A stretch of 64,000 bases of DNA from UBA6926 sp045562535. Its GTDB lineage: Bacteria; Chloroflexota; Dehalococcoidia; UBA6926. Location of the stretch: assembly GCA_045562535.1 (NCBI GenBank), contig JBJKVP010000003.1:186001-250000 (forward strand), given 5' to 3'. Of the stretch, positions 43,394 to 51,830 are shown piece after piece. Both the position numbers and the translations under genes were made by a program. Every line of letters starts with the position of its first letter. Position 1 is the stretch's first letter. The notes under the pieces were generated by a model. That model worked only from the letters and a program-made list of their open reading frames with translations, was not told the DNA's origin and made no database searches.

Positions 43394-44944
43394 ATGGCGG
43401 AACAAATCACAATATTCGACACTACGCTGAGAGACGGCGAACAGTCTGCTGGCGCTGGCTTAAGTTGGGATGAAAAACTTGAGATTGCAAGGCAATTAGA
43501 ACGTCTAGGAGTCGACGTGATTGAAGCAGGATTCCCAGCCTCATCGCCTGGAAATTTAGCAACTGTTCAACAGATAACCCGAGAAATCAGATCGCCGGTA
43601 ATAGCTGCTCTCGCTAGGTGCGTCCCTGGGGATATAGATGCTGCTCGTGACGCGTTAAAAGATGCAGCTAAACCACGCATACATGTATTTATATCAAGTT
43701 CAGATATACATTTAACTCATCAATTAAGAACAAGCCCGGAAGAGATGATGGATCAAGCAATTCAATCAGTAGAGAGAGCAAAGCAATATTCTGATGATGT
43801 GGAATTCTCTCCAATGGACGCAACAAGAACAGATTGGGATTTTATTTATAGATTGGTAAAGGCGGCTATAGATGCAGGGGCTACCACTATAAACATCCCA
43901 GATACAGTAGGGTACGCGGTTCCAGAGGAGTTTGGAGAACTTATTAAAAGTGTTTTCACAAACGTACCTAATATAAATAAAGCTGTTGTAAGCGTCCACT
44001 GTCATAATGATCTTGGTCTTGCATCAGCAAATTCTTTATCAGCGATACAAAACGGTGCGCGACAAATTGAGGTATGTGTTAACGGTATAGGTGAGCGAGC
44101 AGGTAACGCCTCTCTGGAAGAGGTTGTAATGGCGATAAAAACCCGCGAGGATTTGTTAGGATTTAGGACTGGTATTGATACTAAGCAAATACATAGGACC
44201 AGCAGGCTTGTTAGCGATTTTACTGGCTTTACAATCCAGCCAAATAAAGCCATAGTCGGACTAAACGCTTTTAGGCACGAATCCGGAATTCATCAAGATG
44301 CCATGATAAAAGCACCTATCACTTTTGAAATCATGACGCCTGAATCTGTAGGCGTACCAGGAAGTTCTCTGGTATTAGGTAGACAAAGCGGACGTCACGC
44401 ACTCGAGACTAGGCTTTCAGAGCTAGGATACGAAGTAAGTAAAGAGGACATGGTAAGGGTTTACGCAGCTTTCACAGATCTTGCTGATAAAAAAGAAAGC
44501 GTTACAGACCGTGATTTGGAAGCTTTGGTTAGCGAAGATCGGCGTACAACAAAGGAAGAGCAATATGTATTAGAGCACGTACAAGCTCTAAGCGGAGCTC
44601 CCGCTGTTCCAACAGCGACTGTGAGGATAACTGATCCTGATGGGAAAGAACATACATCAAGTTCGGTCGGCACCGGGCCAGTAGATGCAGTGTATCAAGC
44701 AATATCAGATATAGTTACAGTGAGTAATAAGTTAGTAGAATATAGGGTAGAAGCAGTAACTGAAGGACTGGATTCGATGGCTGATGTAACTATTCGTATC
44801 GAGGGTGATGGTACAACTTATGTTGGAAGAGGTGCCGACACAGATATAGTTGTAGCAAGCGCACGGGCCTATGTTGACGCTTTAAATCGGCTTATAGCAG
44901 TGAAGAATCGAGCCACTAGTGTCATTAAAGACGGTGGAAAATAG
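43394..44944 (+). CDS. leuA: 2-Isopropylmalate synthase
   Basis: 516 residues. It joins acetyl-CoA and 2-oxoisovalerate, the committed leucine step. The N-terminal TIM barrel shows IFDTTLRDGEQSAGAGLSW (metal and substrate residues), DVIEAGFPASSPG, VHCHNDLGLASANSL and NGIGERAGNASLEEVVMA. The C-terminal regulatory domain (about 390-516) is the LeuA allosteric domain for leucine feedback. It differs from the CimA-like paralogue at 48275, which has TTLRDGTQQEG at the same place. Confidence 0.94.
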   Translation: MAEQITIFDTTLRDGEQSAGAGLSWDEKLEIARQLERLGVDVIEAGFPASSPGNLATVQQITREIRSPVIAALARCVPGDIDAARDALKDAAKPRIHVFISSSDIHLTHQLRTSPEEMMDQAIQSVERAKQYSDDVEFSPMDATRTDWDFIYRLVKAAIDAGATTINIPDTVGYAVPEEFGELIKSVFTNVPNINKAVVSVHCHNDLGLASANSLSAIQNGARQIEVCVNGIGERAGNASLEEVVMAIKTREDLLGFRTGIDTKQIHRTSRLVSDFTGFTIQPNKAIVGLNAFRHESGIHQDAMIKAPITFEIMTPESVGVPGSSLVLGRQSGRHALETRLSELGYEVSKEDMVRVYAAFTDLADKKESVTDRDLEALVSEDRRTTKEEQYVLEHVQALSGAPAVPTATVRITDPDGKEHTSSSVGTGPVDAVYQAISDIVTVSNKLVEYRVEAVTEGLDSMADVTIRIEGDGTTYVGRGADTDIVVASARAYVDALNRLIAVKNRATSVIKDGGK

Positions 44945-44975
44945 AGATTAATCTAACAAGGGAGGACAGAGAGAA

Positions 44976-46388
44976 ATGGCCGGGAAAACAATGTTTGACA
45001 AAATATGGGAAAACCATATAGTTGATGATCCGCCTGGAGAACCAACTCTATTATACGTCGATCTCCACTTAGTTCATGAAGTCACTTCACCACAAGCGTT
45101 TGAAGGCCTAAGGTTGGCTGATAGAACCGTTAGAAGACCAGACTTAACAATAGCGACTGTGGACCACAATGTTCCAACAACAGATCGTGATCAACCAATT
45201 GATGATCCTATTTCAAAACAACAAATAGATACATTAGCGCAAAACGTGGCAGAATTTGATATAACATTTTATGATGTACATAGCCCCGAACAAGGAATTG
45301 TACATGTAATAGGCCCTCAGCAAGGCTATACTCAACCTGGAAAAATTATAGTATGCGGCGATAGCCATACTGCTACCCACGGAGCTTTTGGAGCAATGGC
45401 AATTCCTCTGGGCACATCCCAAGTTGAACATGTATTAGCAACACAGTGCCTTCTGCAAGAAAAACCAAAAACTATGGAAATTCGCGTAAACGGCAAACTC
45501 GCAAATGGAGTTTCCGCAAAGGACGTTATTCTAGGAATTATTGGAAAGATAGGAGTAGATGGCGGGTCTGGATATGCAATTGAATATACAGGGGATGTAA
45601 TAAAAGACCTTCCAATGGAAGGCCGAATGACCATATGCAATATGTCAATTGAAGCCGGGGCAAGAATAGGTATGATTGCTCCGGATGAGAAAACTTTTCA
45701 GTGGCTAAAAGGGCGTCCGCAAGTTCCAAATGGAGATGATTTCGAAGCTATAACCAAAGAATGGGCATTACTTGGATCTGACGCCGATGCCGAATATGAC
45801 AAAATAGTTGAAATTGACGCAGACGAACTAGAACCATACATAACTTGGGGGACTAACCCTGGCCAAGTACTCTCTGTAAAAGATTCAATACCTCATCCAG
45901 AAAGTTTTAGTAATGCTGAAGAAAAAGAATCGGCAGAGAGAGCACTGGAATATATGGCTCTTGAACCAGAAACACAACTAACTGAAATAGAAATTGATAG
46001 AGTATTTATTGGATCATGCACAAACTCTCGCATTACTGATCTAAGAGATGCTGCCGAGATTGTAAAAGGTTACAAAGTATCACCAAAAGTTACAGCAATG
46101 GTCGTCCCAGGTTCTACTCTTGTTAAATGGCAAGCGGAAAGAGAAGGCCTGGACAAAATCTTCACAGATTCGGGATTCGAGTGGAGAGAAGCGGGATGTT
46201 CTATGTGCCTAGGTATGAACCCCGATACGTTAGAACCTCATGAGAGATGCGCTTCTACTTCAAATAGAAATTTTGAAGGTAGACAAGGAAAAGATGGTAG
46301 AACTCATCTTGTTAGTCCACAAATGGCTGCCGCTGCCGCTATAGAAGGCCATTTTGTAGATGTTCGAGATTGGGAAATAAAAATTTAG
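44976..46388 (+). CDS. leuC: 3-Isopropylmalate dehydratase large subunit
   Basis: 470 residues with GGGAGGA before ATG. It isomerises 2- to 3-isopropylmalate through an aconitase-type 4Fe-4S cluster. Cluster cysteines are in FIGSCTNSRITDLRDAAEIV and in CSMCLGMNPD. Other blocks are LYVDLHLVHEVTSPQAFEGL and CGDSHTATHGAFGA. It pairs with LeuD, encoded ten bases downstream. Confidence 0.95.
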   Translation: MAGKTMFDKIWENHIVDDPPGEPTLLYVDLHLVHEVTSPQAFEGLRLADRTVRRPDLTIATVDHNVPTTDRDQPIDDPISKQQIDTLAQNVAEFDITFYDVHSPEQGIVHVIGPQQGYTQPGKIIVCGDSHTATHGAFGAMAIPLGTSQVEHVLATQCLLQEKPKTMEIRVNGKLANGVSAKDVILGIIGKIGVDGGSGYAIEYTGDVIKDLPMEGRMTICNMSIEAGARIGMIAPDEKTFQWLKGRPQVPNGDDFEAITKEWALLGSDADAEYDKIVEIDADELEPYITWGTNPGQVLSVKDSIPHPESFSNAEEKESAERALEYMALEPETQLTEIEIDRVFIGSCTNSRITDLRDAAEIVKGYKVSPKVTAMVVPGSTLVKWQAEREGLDKIFTDSGFEWREAGCSMCLGMNPDTLEPHERCASTSNRNFEGRQGKDGRTHLVSPQMAAAAAIEGHFVDVRDWEIKI

Positions 46389-46397
46389 GAGCCAAAG

Positions 46398-47000
46398 ATG
46401 GATTCATTTAATAACCATAAAGGCGTAGTTACGCCGCTAGACCGTTCAAACGTAGATACAGACCAAATAATTCCAGCTGAGTATTTGAAAAGGGTAGAAA
46501 GAAGTGGATTTGGACCATTTTTGTTCAATGACTGGAGAAAATTACCGGACGGTAAACCTAATCCAGATTTTATTTTGAATCAGTCTTTCTATGATACAGG
46601 TACTATCCTAGTATCAAGACGCAATTTTGGAAGTGGATCAAGTAGAGAACATGCTGTTTGGGCACTAATGAACCACGGGTTTCGAGCAGTTGTAGCTTCA
46701 AGTTTTGCAGAGATATTCCACAAAAATTCTTTTGAAAATGGACTTGTACCAGTGATACTGCCAGATGAACACATATCAACTATTTTGGATCGAGCAAATG
46801 CACAACCTGGATATCAACTCTTCATCGATTTGGAGAATTGTGAGGTTAGTGACGATCACGGGCTTCATGTCCCTTTTGTTATACACGAAGATTCAAGTAC
46901 TCATGATTTCAGACGCCATACTTTAATGAATGGCCTAGATAGTATTGGCTTGACCCTTCAACAAAAAAGCAAAATTGATCAATTCGAGAAAAATAATTAA
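46398..47000 (+). CDS. leuD: 3-Isopropylmalate dehydratase small subunit
   Basis: 200 residues with AGGAG seven bases before ATG. It supplies the swivel domain that completes the LeuCD active site. Family blocks are VDTDQIIPAEYLKRVERSGF and RRNFGSGSSREHAVWALMNH with FRAVVASSFAEIFHKNSFENG. The size is typical of the bacterial long form. Confidence 0.95.
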   Translation: MDSFNNHKGVVTPLDRSNVDTDQIIPAEYLKRVERSGFGPFLFNDWRKLPDGKPNPDFILNQSFYDTGTILVSRRNFGSGSSREHAVWALMNHGFRAVVASSFAEIFHKNSFENGLVPVILPDEHISTILDRANAQPGYQLFIDLENCEVSDDHGLHVPFVIHEDSSTHDFRRHTLMNGLDSIGLTLQQKSKIDQFEKNN

Positions 47001-47071
47001 CCTAATTATTTTTCACCAACAATGATTCATTTCAGGAACAACAAAATAGAAGCTAATTTAGGGAGAGTTAT

Positions 47072-48208
47072 TTGAATTATAAGATAGCCGTACTACCAGG
47101 CGATGGCATTGGCCCAGAAGTTACGGATCAAGCCATAAGAGTACTAAAAACAATCGGGAAAAACTTTGACCATACTTTTGAACTTGAAACAGCTTTAGTC
47201 GGAGGAATAGCTATCGATGAAACTGGAAGTGCATTACCTGAAACAACATTACAGGTAGCCAAAAAAGCTGATTCCATTTTGTTTGGAGCAGTCGGAGGTC
47301 CAAAATGGGATGATCCTGCTGCAAAAACAAGACCAGAAGCAGGTTTATTAGCATTGAGAAAATCATTGCAACTATTTGCTAACCTGCGACCTGTCACTGC
47401 TCATAAAGACTTGATTGGTGCATCTCCAATTAGACAAAGCTTAATATCCGGTGTAGACCTAATGGTTGTAAGGGAGTTAACAGGCGGATTATATTTTGCT
47501 AACCCTAAAAAAAGGTGGTCGACAAAGAGAGGCAGAAGGGCTGTAGATTCATTAAAATATACCGAACAAGAAATACGCCGAGTGTTAGAGGTAGGTTATG
47601 ATTTAGCTAGATCTAGAAGGAGAAAATTAACCTCCGTTGATAAGGCAAATGTTCTAGAGTCATCGAGATTATGGCGTGAAGTTGCAGAAGAAGTCGCTCT
47701 CGAGAATCCAGATATTGAAACTGAACATATATTGGTTGACGCATGCGCCATGCACCTTATCCAAAGACCAAAAGATTTTGACGTTATAGTAACGGAAAAC
47801 ATGTTTGGAGATATACTTACAGATGAAGCATCCGTACTAGCTGGATCTATGGGCATGCTTCCTTCAGCAAGCTTAGGGACGCGAAAGATAAGAAAAAAAG
47901 GGGCGCATCTTTTCGGTCTATACGAACCGATCCATGGATCGGCCCCCGACATTGCCGGAAAGCACCTTGCTAATCCGTTAGCAGCCATTTCTAGTCTTGG
48001 AATGATGTTCAGACTATCTTTAGGATTAAACCAAGAAGCAGAAGCTATAGAGAACGCTGTAGATTCAACATTGTCAGCAGGATATAGAACAATGGATATA
48101 TATTCAGAAGAAAATCAAAACAAGAAGGTCGATACGGTAGGCATGACTGATCAAATTATTGACAGAATCGAGAATCCACACAAGAACAGGGTACCAAAAC
48201 CCTTATAG
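47072..48208 (+). CDS. leuB: 3-Isopropylmalate dehydrogenase
   Basis: 378 residues from TTG with GGGAGAG upstream. It oxidatively decarboxylates 3-isopropylmalate with NAD+. Visible: the N-terminal IAVLPGDGIGPEVTDQAI, the substrate region LRKSLQLFANLRPV, VRELTGGLYF, the metal aspartates in VTENMFGDILTDEASVLAGS, and GLYEPIHGSAPDIAGK. It follows leuD by 71 bases and precedes cimA by 66. Confidence 0.95.
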   Translation: MNYKIAVLPGDGIGPEVTDQAIRVLKTIGKNFDHTFELETALVGGIAIDETGSALPETTLQVAKKADSILFGAVGGPKWDDPAAKTRPEAGLLALRKSLQLFANLRPVTAHKDLIGASPIRQSLISGVDLMVVRELTGGLYFANPKKRWSTKRGRRAVDSLKYTEQEIRRVLEVGYDLARSRRRKLTSVDKANVLESSRLWREVAEEVALENPDIETEHILVDACAMHLIQRPKDFDVIVTENMFGDILTDEASVLAGSMGMLPSASLGTRKIRKKGAHLFGLYEPIHGSAPDIAGKHLANPLAAISSLGMMFRLSLGLNQEAEAIENAVDSTLSAGYRTMDIYSEENQNKKVDTVGMTDQIIDRIENPHKNRVPKPL

Positions 48209-48274
48209 AAGCTTTAGATGCTCTATAATAGAAACATTAAACATAAAAATTAATTATTAAAGGAGTTCAAGGAA

Positions 48275-49903
48275 ATGTCTTCAAAAAAGGGTGCAATCAT
48301 CCTTTATGACACCACTCTTCGAGACGGGACTCAGCAGGAGGGTATATCCCTTACTGTTAAAGACAAGCTAGATATAACAAAGAAACTTGATGAAATAGGC
48401 ATCGATATCATAGAGGGTGGCTTTCCTTATTCAAACCCTAAAGATGAAGAGTACTTCCAAAAAGTATCGCAATTAGATCTTAAGCATTCTCGTATAGCTG
48501 CATTTGGTTCAACTAGAAAAGCAGGAATAACTGCTGCAAAAGACCCAAATATTCAAGCTTTAATCAAATCAAAAGCAAAAATTGTAACTATCGTAGGGAA
48601 AACATGGGATCTTCATGTCCTTGAGGTATTAGAGACTTCTTTGGATGAAAATATAGAAATGATCAAAGATTCCATATCGTATCTTAAATCGCAGTCATTG
48701 GAAGTACACTTTGACGCAGAGCACTTTTTTGATGGGTTCGAAGCCAACAAGAAGTATGCTCTAGAATCGATCAAAGCTGCTGCTGCTGCTGGAGCTGACG
48801 CCGTACATCTATGTGACACCAACGGTGGGGTACTACCAAACAGATTGTCAATAATTATTGACGAAGTCAAAGAAATAATACCAACCCCTCTAGGAATCCA
48901 TGTTCATAATGATGGAGAATTAGCTGTCGCAAACAGTATTACTGCTGTAGAAAAAGGGGTGCATTATGTGCAAGGAACCGTTAATGGCTACGGCGAGCGT
49001 TGCGGCAACGCCAATTTATGTTCAATTATCCCTACCCTACAAATCAAAATGGGGCTAAAAGTAGTTGAATTAGAACAAATGCAAAAATTATCCACAATTG
49101 CAAAAGAGATTTCGGAATTAGTTAACATGGGTATCAACCCATCCCAACCTTATGTTGGAACCAGAGCGTTCGCTCACAAAGGTGGGCTTCATGCTTCAGC
49201 TGTAGCTAAGGTAGAACGTAGTTACGAACACATGGACCCAAAGATTATCGGAAATGACAGAAAAATAGTGGTTTCGGAGCTTGCAGGAAGATCAAATATA
49301 TTATCTGCAGCTGAAAAAATGGGAGTCAAAATAACCAAAGATGAAAGCGCAAAAATTTTAGAAAGTGTGAAAACTGCGGAATTAGAAGGTTTTCAATATG
49401 AGGGAGCCGACGCATCTCTTGAAATGTTATTAAGGAGAAATCTTGGTAACTATGAACCACCTTTCGTTTTAGAAGATTTTATGGTGTTAGCAGAAAAACT
49501 GCGCAGGCTCCCTGTTAGCAACGATGGAACAAAGGATGATGATTTGCTATCTGAAGCAATGGTGAAGGTAAGAATTGGCGACGTTGTTTACCACACAGCG
49601 GCTGAAGGTAATGGTCCAGTGAATGCTTTAGACGAAGCACTGAGGAAAGCTCTCCGAGACCACTTCCCTAATGTAGATGAGATAAGACTTACTGATTATA
49701 AAGTGAGGATACTTAACGAGGAAGGAGCGACAGGAGCAGCCGTCAGAGTTCTAATAGAATCGACGGATGGTAAGGATTCGTGGAGCACAGTGGGGAGTTC
49801 AACCAACATAATTTATGCCTCGTGGTTAGCACTCATTGATTCAATCGAGTATTGGATGCTCAAATCAAATCCAGGTATTCCCACGTCACTCAATGATAAA
49901 TAG
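48275..49903 (+). CDS. cimA: (R)-Citramalate synthase
   Basis: 542 residues with AAAGGAG and a second AAGGA before the ATG. The barrel motif YDTTLRDGTQQEGISL, then EGGFPYSNPKDEEYF, and the segment TIVGKTWDLHVLEVLETSLD mark the CimA-type branch rather than LeuA. It condenses pyruvate with acetyl-CoA to citramalate, which LeuCD and LeuB can carry to 2-oxobutyrate for isoleucine. The C-terminal regulatory domain (about 410-530) should bind isoleucine. Its place in the leu operon fits this shared use of LeuBCD. Confidence 0.9.
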   Translation: MSSKKGAIILYDTTLRDGTQQEGISLTVKDKLDITKKLDEIGIDIIEGGFPYSNPKDEEYFQKVSQLDLKHSRIAAFGSTRKAGITAAKDPNIQALIKSKAKIVTIVGKTWDLHVLEVLETSLDENIEMIKDSISYLKSQSLEVHFDAEHFFDGFEANKKYALESIKAAAAAGADAVHLCDTNGGVLPNRLSIIIDEVKEIIPTPLGIHVHNDGELAVANSITAVEKGVHYVQGTVNGYGERCGNANLCSIIPTLQIKMGLKVVELEQMQKLSTIAKEISELVNMGINPSQPYVGTRAFAHKGGLHASAVAKVERSYEHMDPKIIGNDRKIVVSELAGRSNILSAAEKMGVKITKDESAKILESVKTAELEGFQYEGADASLEMLLRRNLGNYEPPFVLEDFMVLAEKLRRLPVSNDGTKDDDLLSEAMVKVRIGDVVYHTAAEGNGPVNALDEALRKALRDHFPNVDEIRLTDYKVRILNEEGATGAAVRVLIESTDGKDSWSTVGSSTNIIYASWLALIDSIEYWMLKSNPGIPTSLNDK

Positions 49904-49906
49904 AGA

Positions 49907-50755
49907 ATGTTCTTAAGCCAGTACATAAAACCCAATAAGAATGGTAACGATGTTCTTGTTCACCCAGACAAACGAGAGGTTACTCTTTCAGGCTTAGTTA
50001 GAGTTCATTTCTACAGACTCCTTGGTACCACTCCTGAGAACGCAACAGATGAACAAGTTATAAGGTTTTTTGAATTGAGAGATCAAGAAGCATCAGAAGG
50101 TAAACTCTTGACTAGCACTATAAATAGTGAGTCTGCTGCAGATATGGTTGCTCGAGAGCTAAAAATAGTCAATTTTCAGCAAGTTATGGGTAATAACGAC
50201 CAATCAGAATTCTCTCTAGATGGACCTGATTTTGTACCGGAAAACAAGCTGACGCCAAGCAAAGCACCTCAAAAAGACGATGTAAATAAAAAGAAGAACC
50301 TTCTACCGCCAGTCCCCCGATATAAACCGAACCCTGACACACAGAGCCAATTGAACCCAGGAAATTACAATGAGCTCTCAGAGTCAAATGTTAATGGTAG
50401 CAACCATCAATCAGATTCAATTGAATCAAGCCTTAGCAAGTTCTTAAGGGAAGAAAACGATGCTCTATTTATCCAAACCCCGAACGGTGAAGAAGAACGG
50501 GTTACAAAGTATATGAGAATTCATTTCGAAAGAATGCTGGAAAAAGATATATTGTCGGCAACTGATGAAGATATAGAAACTTGGTGGACTTTTCAAGGGA
50601 GTTTAGAGCCCGGTGTTTCAATGAAAGAAGCAAGATCACAAAATCTCTTGAGCGAAGCTCTGAAAGCCGCTGGTAAATTGAAAGATCAAGAGCTTTTGGT
50701 TCTTAATGAAACTTTGAAAATATGGCTTGAGGCAAGAGGCCACGAATCTACTTAA
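49907..50755 (+). CDS. Unknown protein with two copies of an internal domain
   Basis: 282 residues starting three bases after the cimA stop, so probably translated from the same message. No family is recognised. Residues 30-58 and 202-230 align without gaps, sharing R, H, F, R, L and the string ATDE (RVHFYRLL...ATDEQ against RIHFERML...ATDED) with aromatic residues following. The two copies are joined by a polar Pro- and Asn-rich linker (about 95-175). No signal peptide or membrane helix is seen, so it is probably cytosolic. A small adaptor or regulator of the pathway is one guess only. Confidence 0.6.
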   Translation: MFLSQYIKPNKNGNDVLVHPDKREVTLSGLVRVHFYRLLGTTPENATDEQVIRFFELRDQEASEGKLLTSTINSESAADMVARELKIVNFQQVMGNNDQSEFSLDGPDFVPENKLTPSKAPQKDDVNKKKNLLPPVPRYKPNPDTQSQLNPGNYNELSESNVNGSNHQSDSIESSLSKFLREENDALFIQTPNGEEERVTKYMRIHFERMLEKDILSATDEDIETWWTFQGSLEPGVSMKEARSQNLLSEALKAAGKLKDQELLVLNETLKIWLEARGHEST

Positions 50756-50775
50756 CTTTTCAACAAAAGCAACGA

Positions 50776-51111
50776 TTAATCCACTGAGATTGTCAGCACA
50801 AAAGAACCCATAATAGCGCTTGGTAACAGCGCAACCCCGTAAGTCGAAATAGTTGCAAAGGAAATGACAACCAGAAAAAGAACACTTACAGATACCAAAA
50901 CTGTACCATACCATTTTTTTCGGTTCCTCATATAAGTACCTAAAGTAATGCCCAAATATAATAATAAACAAACAATCACAATTCCCAAAAATGTTACATA
51001 GCTTTGGTCAATATATAATTCAGGGTAGATATTCTTCCAGTACCAATATGAAATCCCAATCATACTCATTAGGCCTAAGATGGTACTAGTTGCAGCAATT
51101 TTTAGTGCCAT
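50776..51111 (-). CDS. Small membrane protein with about four helices, unknown
   Basis: 111 residues from ATG at 51111 (a TTG two codons earlier is possible; AGG lies just upstream). Hydrophobic helices are at about 4-23, 40-58, 71-88 and 91-108 with a short basic loop RNRKKWYG between the second and third. No family is recognised. It is the last gene of the minus-strand run ftsH-larB-selD and is convergent with the T-box operon. Confidence 0.6.
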   Translation of the reverse strand: MALKIAATSTILGLMSMIGISYWYWKNIYPELYIDQSYVTFLGIVIVCLLLYLGITLGTYMRNRKKWYGTVLVSVSVLFLVVISFATISTYGVALLPSAIMGSFVLTISVD

Positions 51112-51119
51112 AGTCAAAC

Positions 51120-51539
51120 CTATTTATTTATCTTATCTATAACGTTTATCTGTTTTTCCGTTACATCACCTTCTAGAATGCTAAAACATCTTACAACAGG
51201 CTGTGACTCATCTTGAAGTGAAACGATAAGATAATAAGAATCACTCCAAGCAGCAAGATTTCGATCAGTTTGTGACGGGTAAGCCTCGGTATGAGTATGT
51301 GAATGGTAAAATCCCCAAATATCAGATTCTTTTTCCTCTAAAAGTTGGTATATATCATAAAATTCTTTTGGATCCATATTGTACCGAAAAGGACTTTGTT
51401 CGATATTGGTAACTTCGTATAACTCGAAGTTGCCAATTCCATCAACCGCTATAATACCGCAACATTCGTTAGGGGTTTCTCTATTAGCGTGGTCAATTAT
51501 TCTTTCAGTAATCTCAAGCGTTAAATTTACTTTTTCCAA
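51120..51539 (-). CDS. M67-type JAB/MPN metalloprotease
   Basis: 139 residues from TTG at 51539 with AGGAA about nine bases upstream. JAMM residues are complete: glutamate in NECCGIIA (24-31), then HSHTHTEAYPSQTD (98-111) with the HxH, Ser and Asp. Bacterial members (Mec type) cleave the C-terminus of ubiquitin-like sulfur carriers such as CysO, ThiS or MoaD in cysteine or cofactor synthesis. No such carrier gene is in the window, so the substrate is unknown. It lies between two small membrane protein genes in the run downstream of selD. Confidence 0.85.
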   Translation of the reverse strand: MEKVNLTLEITERIIDHANRETPNECCGIIAVDGIGNFELYEVTNIEQSPFRYNMDPKEFYDIYQLLEEKESDIWGFYHSHTHTEAYPSQTDRNLAAWSDSYYLIVSLQDESQPVVRCFSILEGDVTEKQINVIDKINK

Positions 51540-51584
51540 AAGCTAGTTCCTACCTTTCATTAGATATTTACTCCAGGCGAAAAT

Positions 51585-51818
51585 TCAACTTCCCTTAACA
51601 GTAGTTTCATCAAACATTAAATAATGCACTGGACAAACAACCCCACTAGATAAAACCTGCTGAACATTGATCTGAGAAGTACCGTCTCTGCTAGAGATTC
51701 CTATTGAATTATCCAGTTTCATAGTCATAAAATGAAGAACGAAAAGGAAAAACATAACCGTAAAAAATGCCATGATAACGGGTATCACCATCGAAAATCT
51801 CTGGACTAGATAGTTCAT
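51585..51818 (-). CDS. Small single-pass membrane protein, unknown
   Basis: 77 residues. One strong hydrophobic helix (about 9-31, SMVIPVIMAFFTVMFFLFVL) is followed by a polar domain of about 45 residues with a single cysteine near VVCPVHYLMFDE. It starts 12 bases after the selD stop on the same strand, so it is likely co-transcribed. The ribosome site is weak. No family is recognised. Confidence 0.5.
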   Translation of the reverse strand: MNYLVQRFSMVIPVIMAFFTVMFFLFVLHFMTMKLDNSIGISSRDGTSQINVQQVLSSGVVCPVHYLMFDETTVKGS

Positions 51819-51830
51819 ATATTACACATT

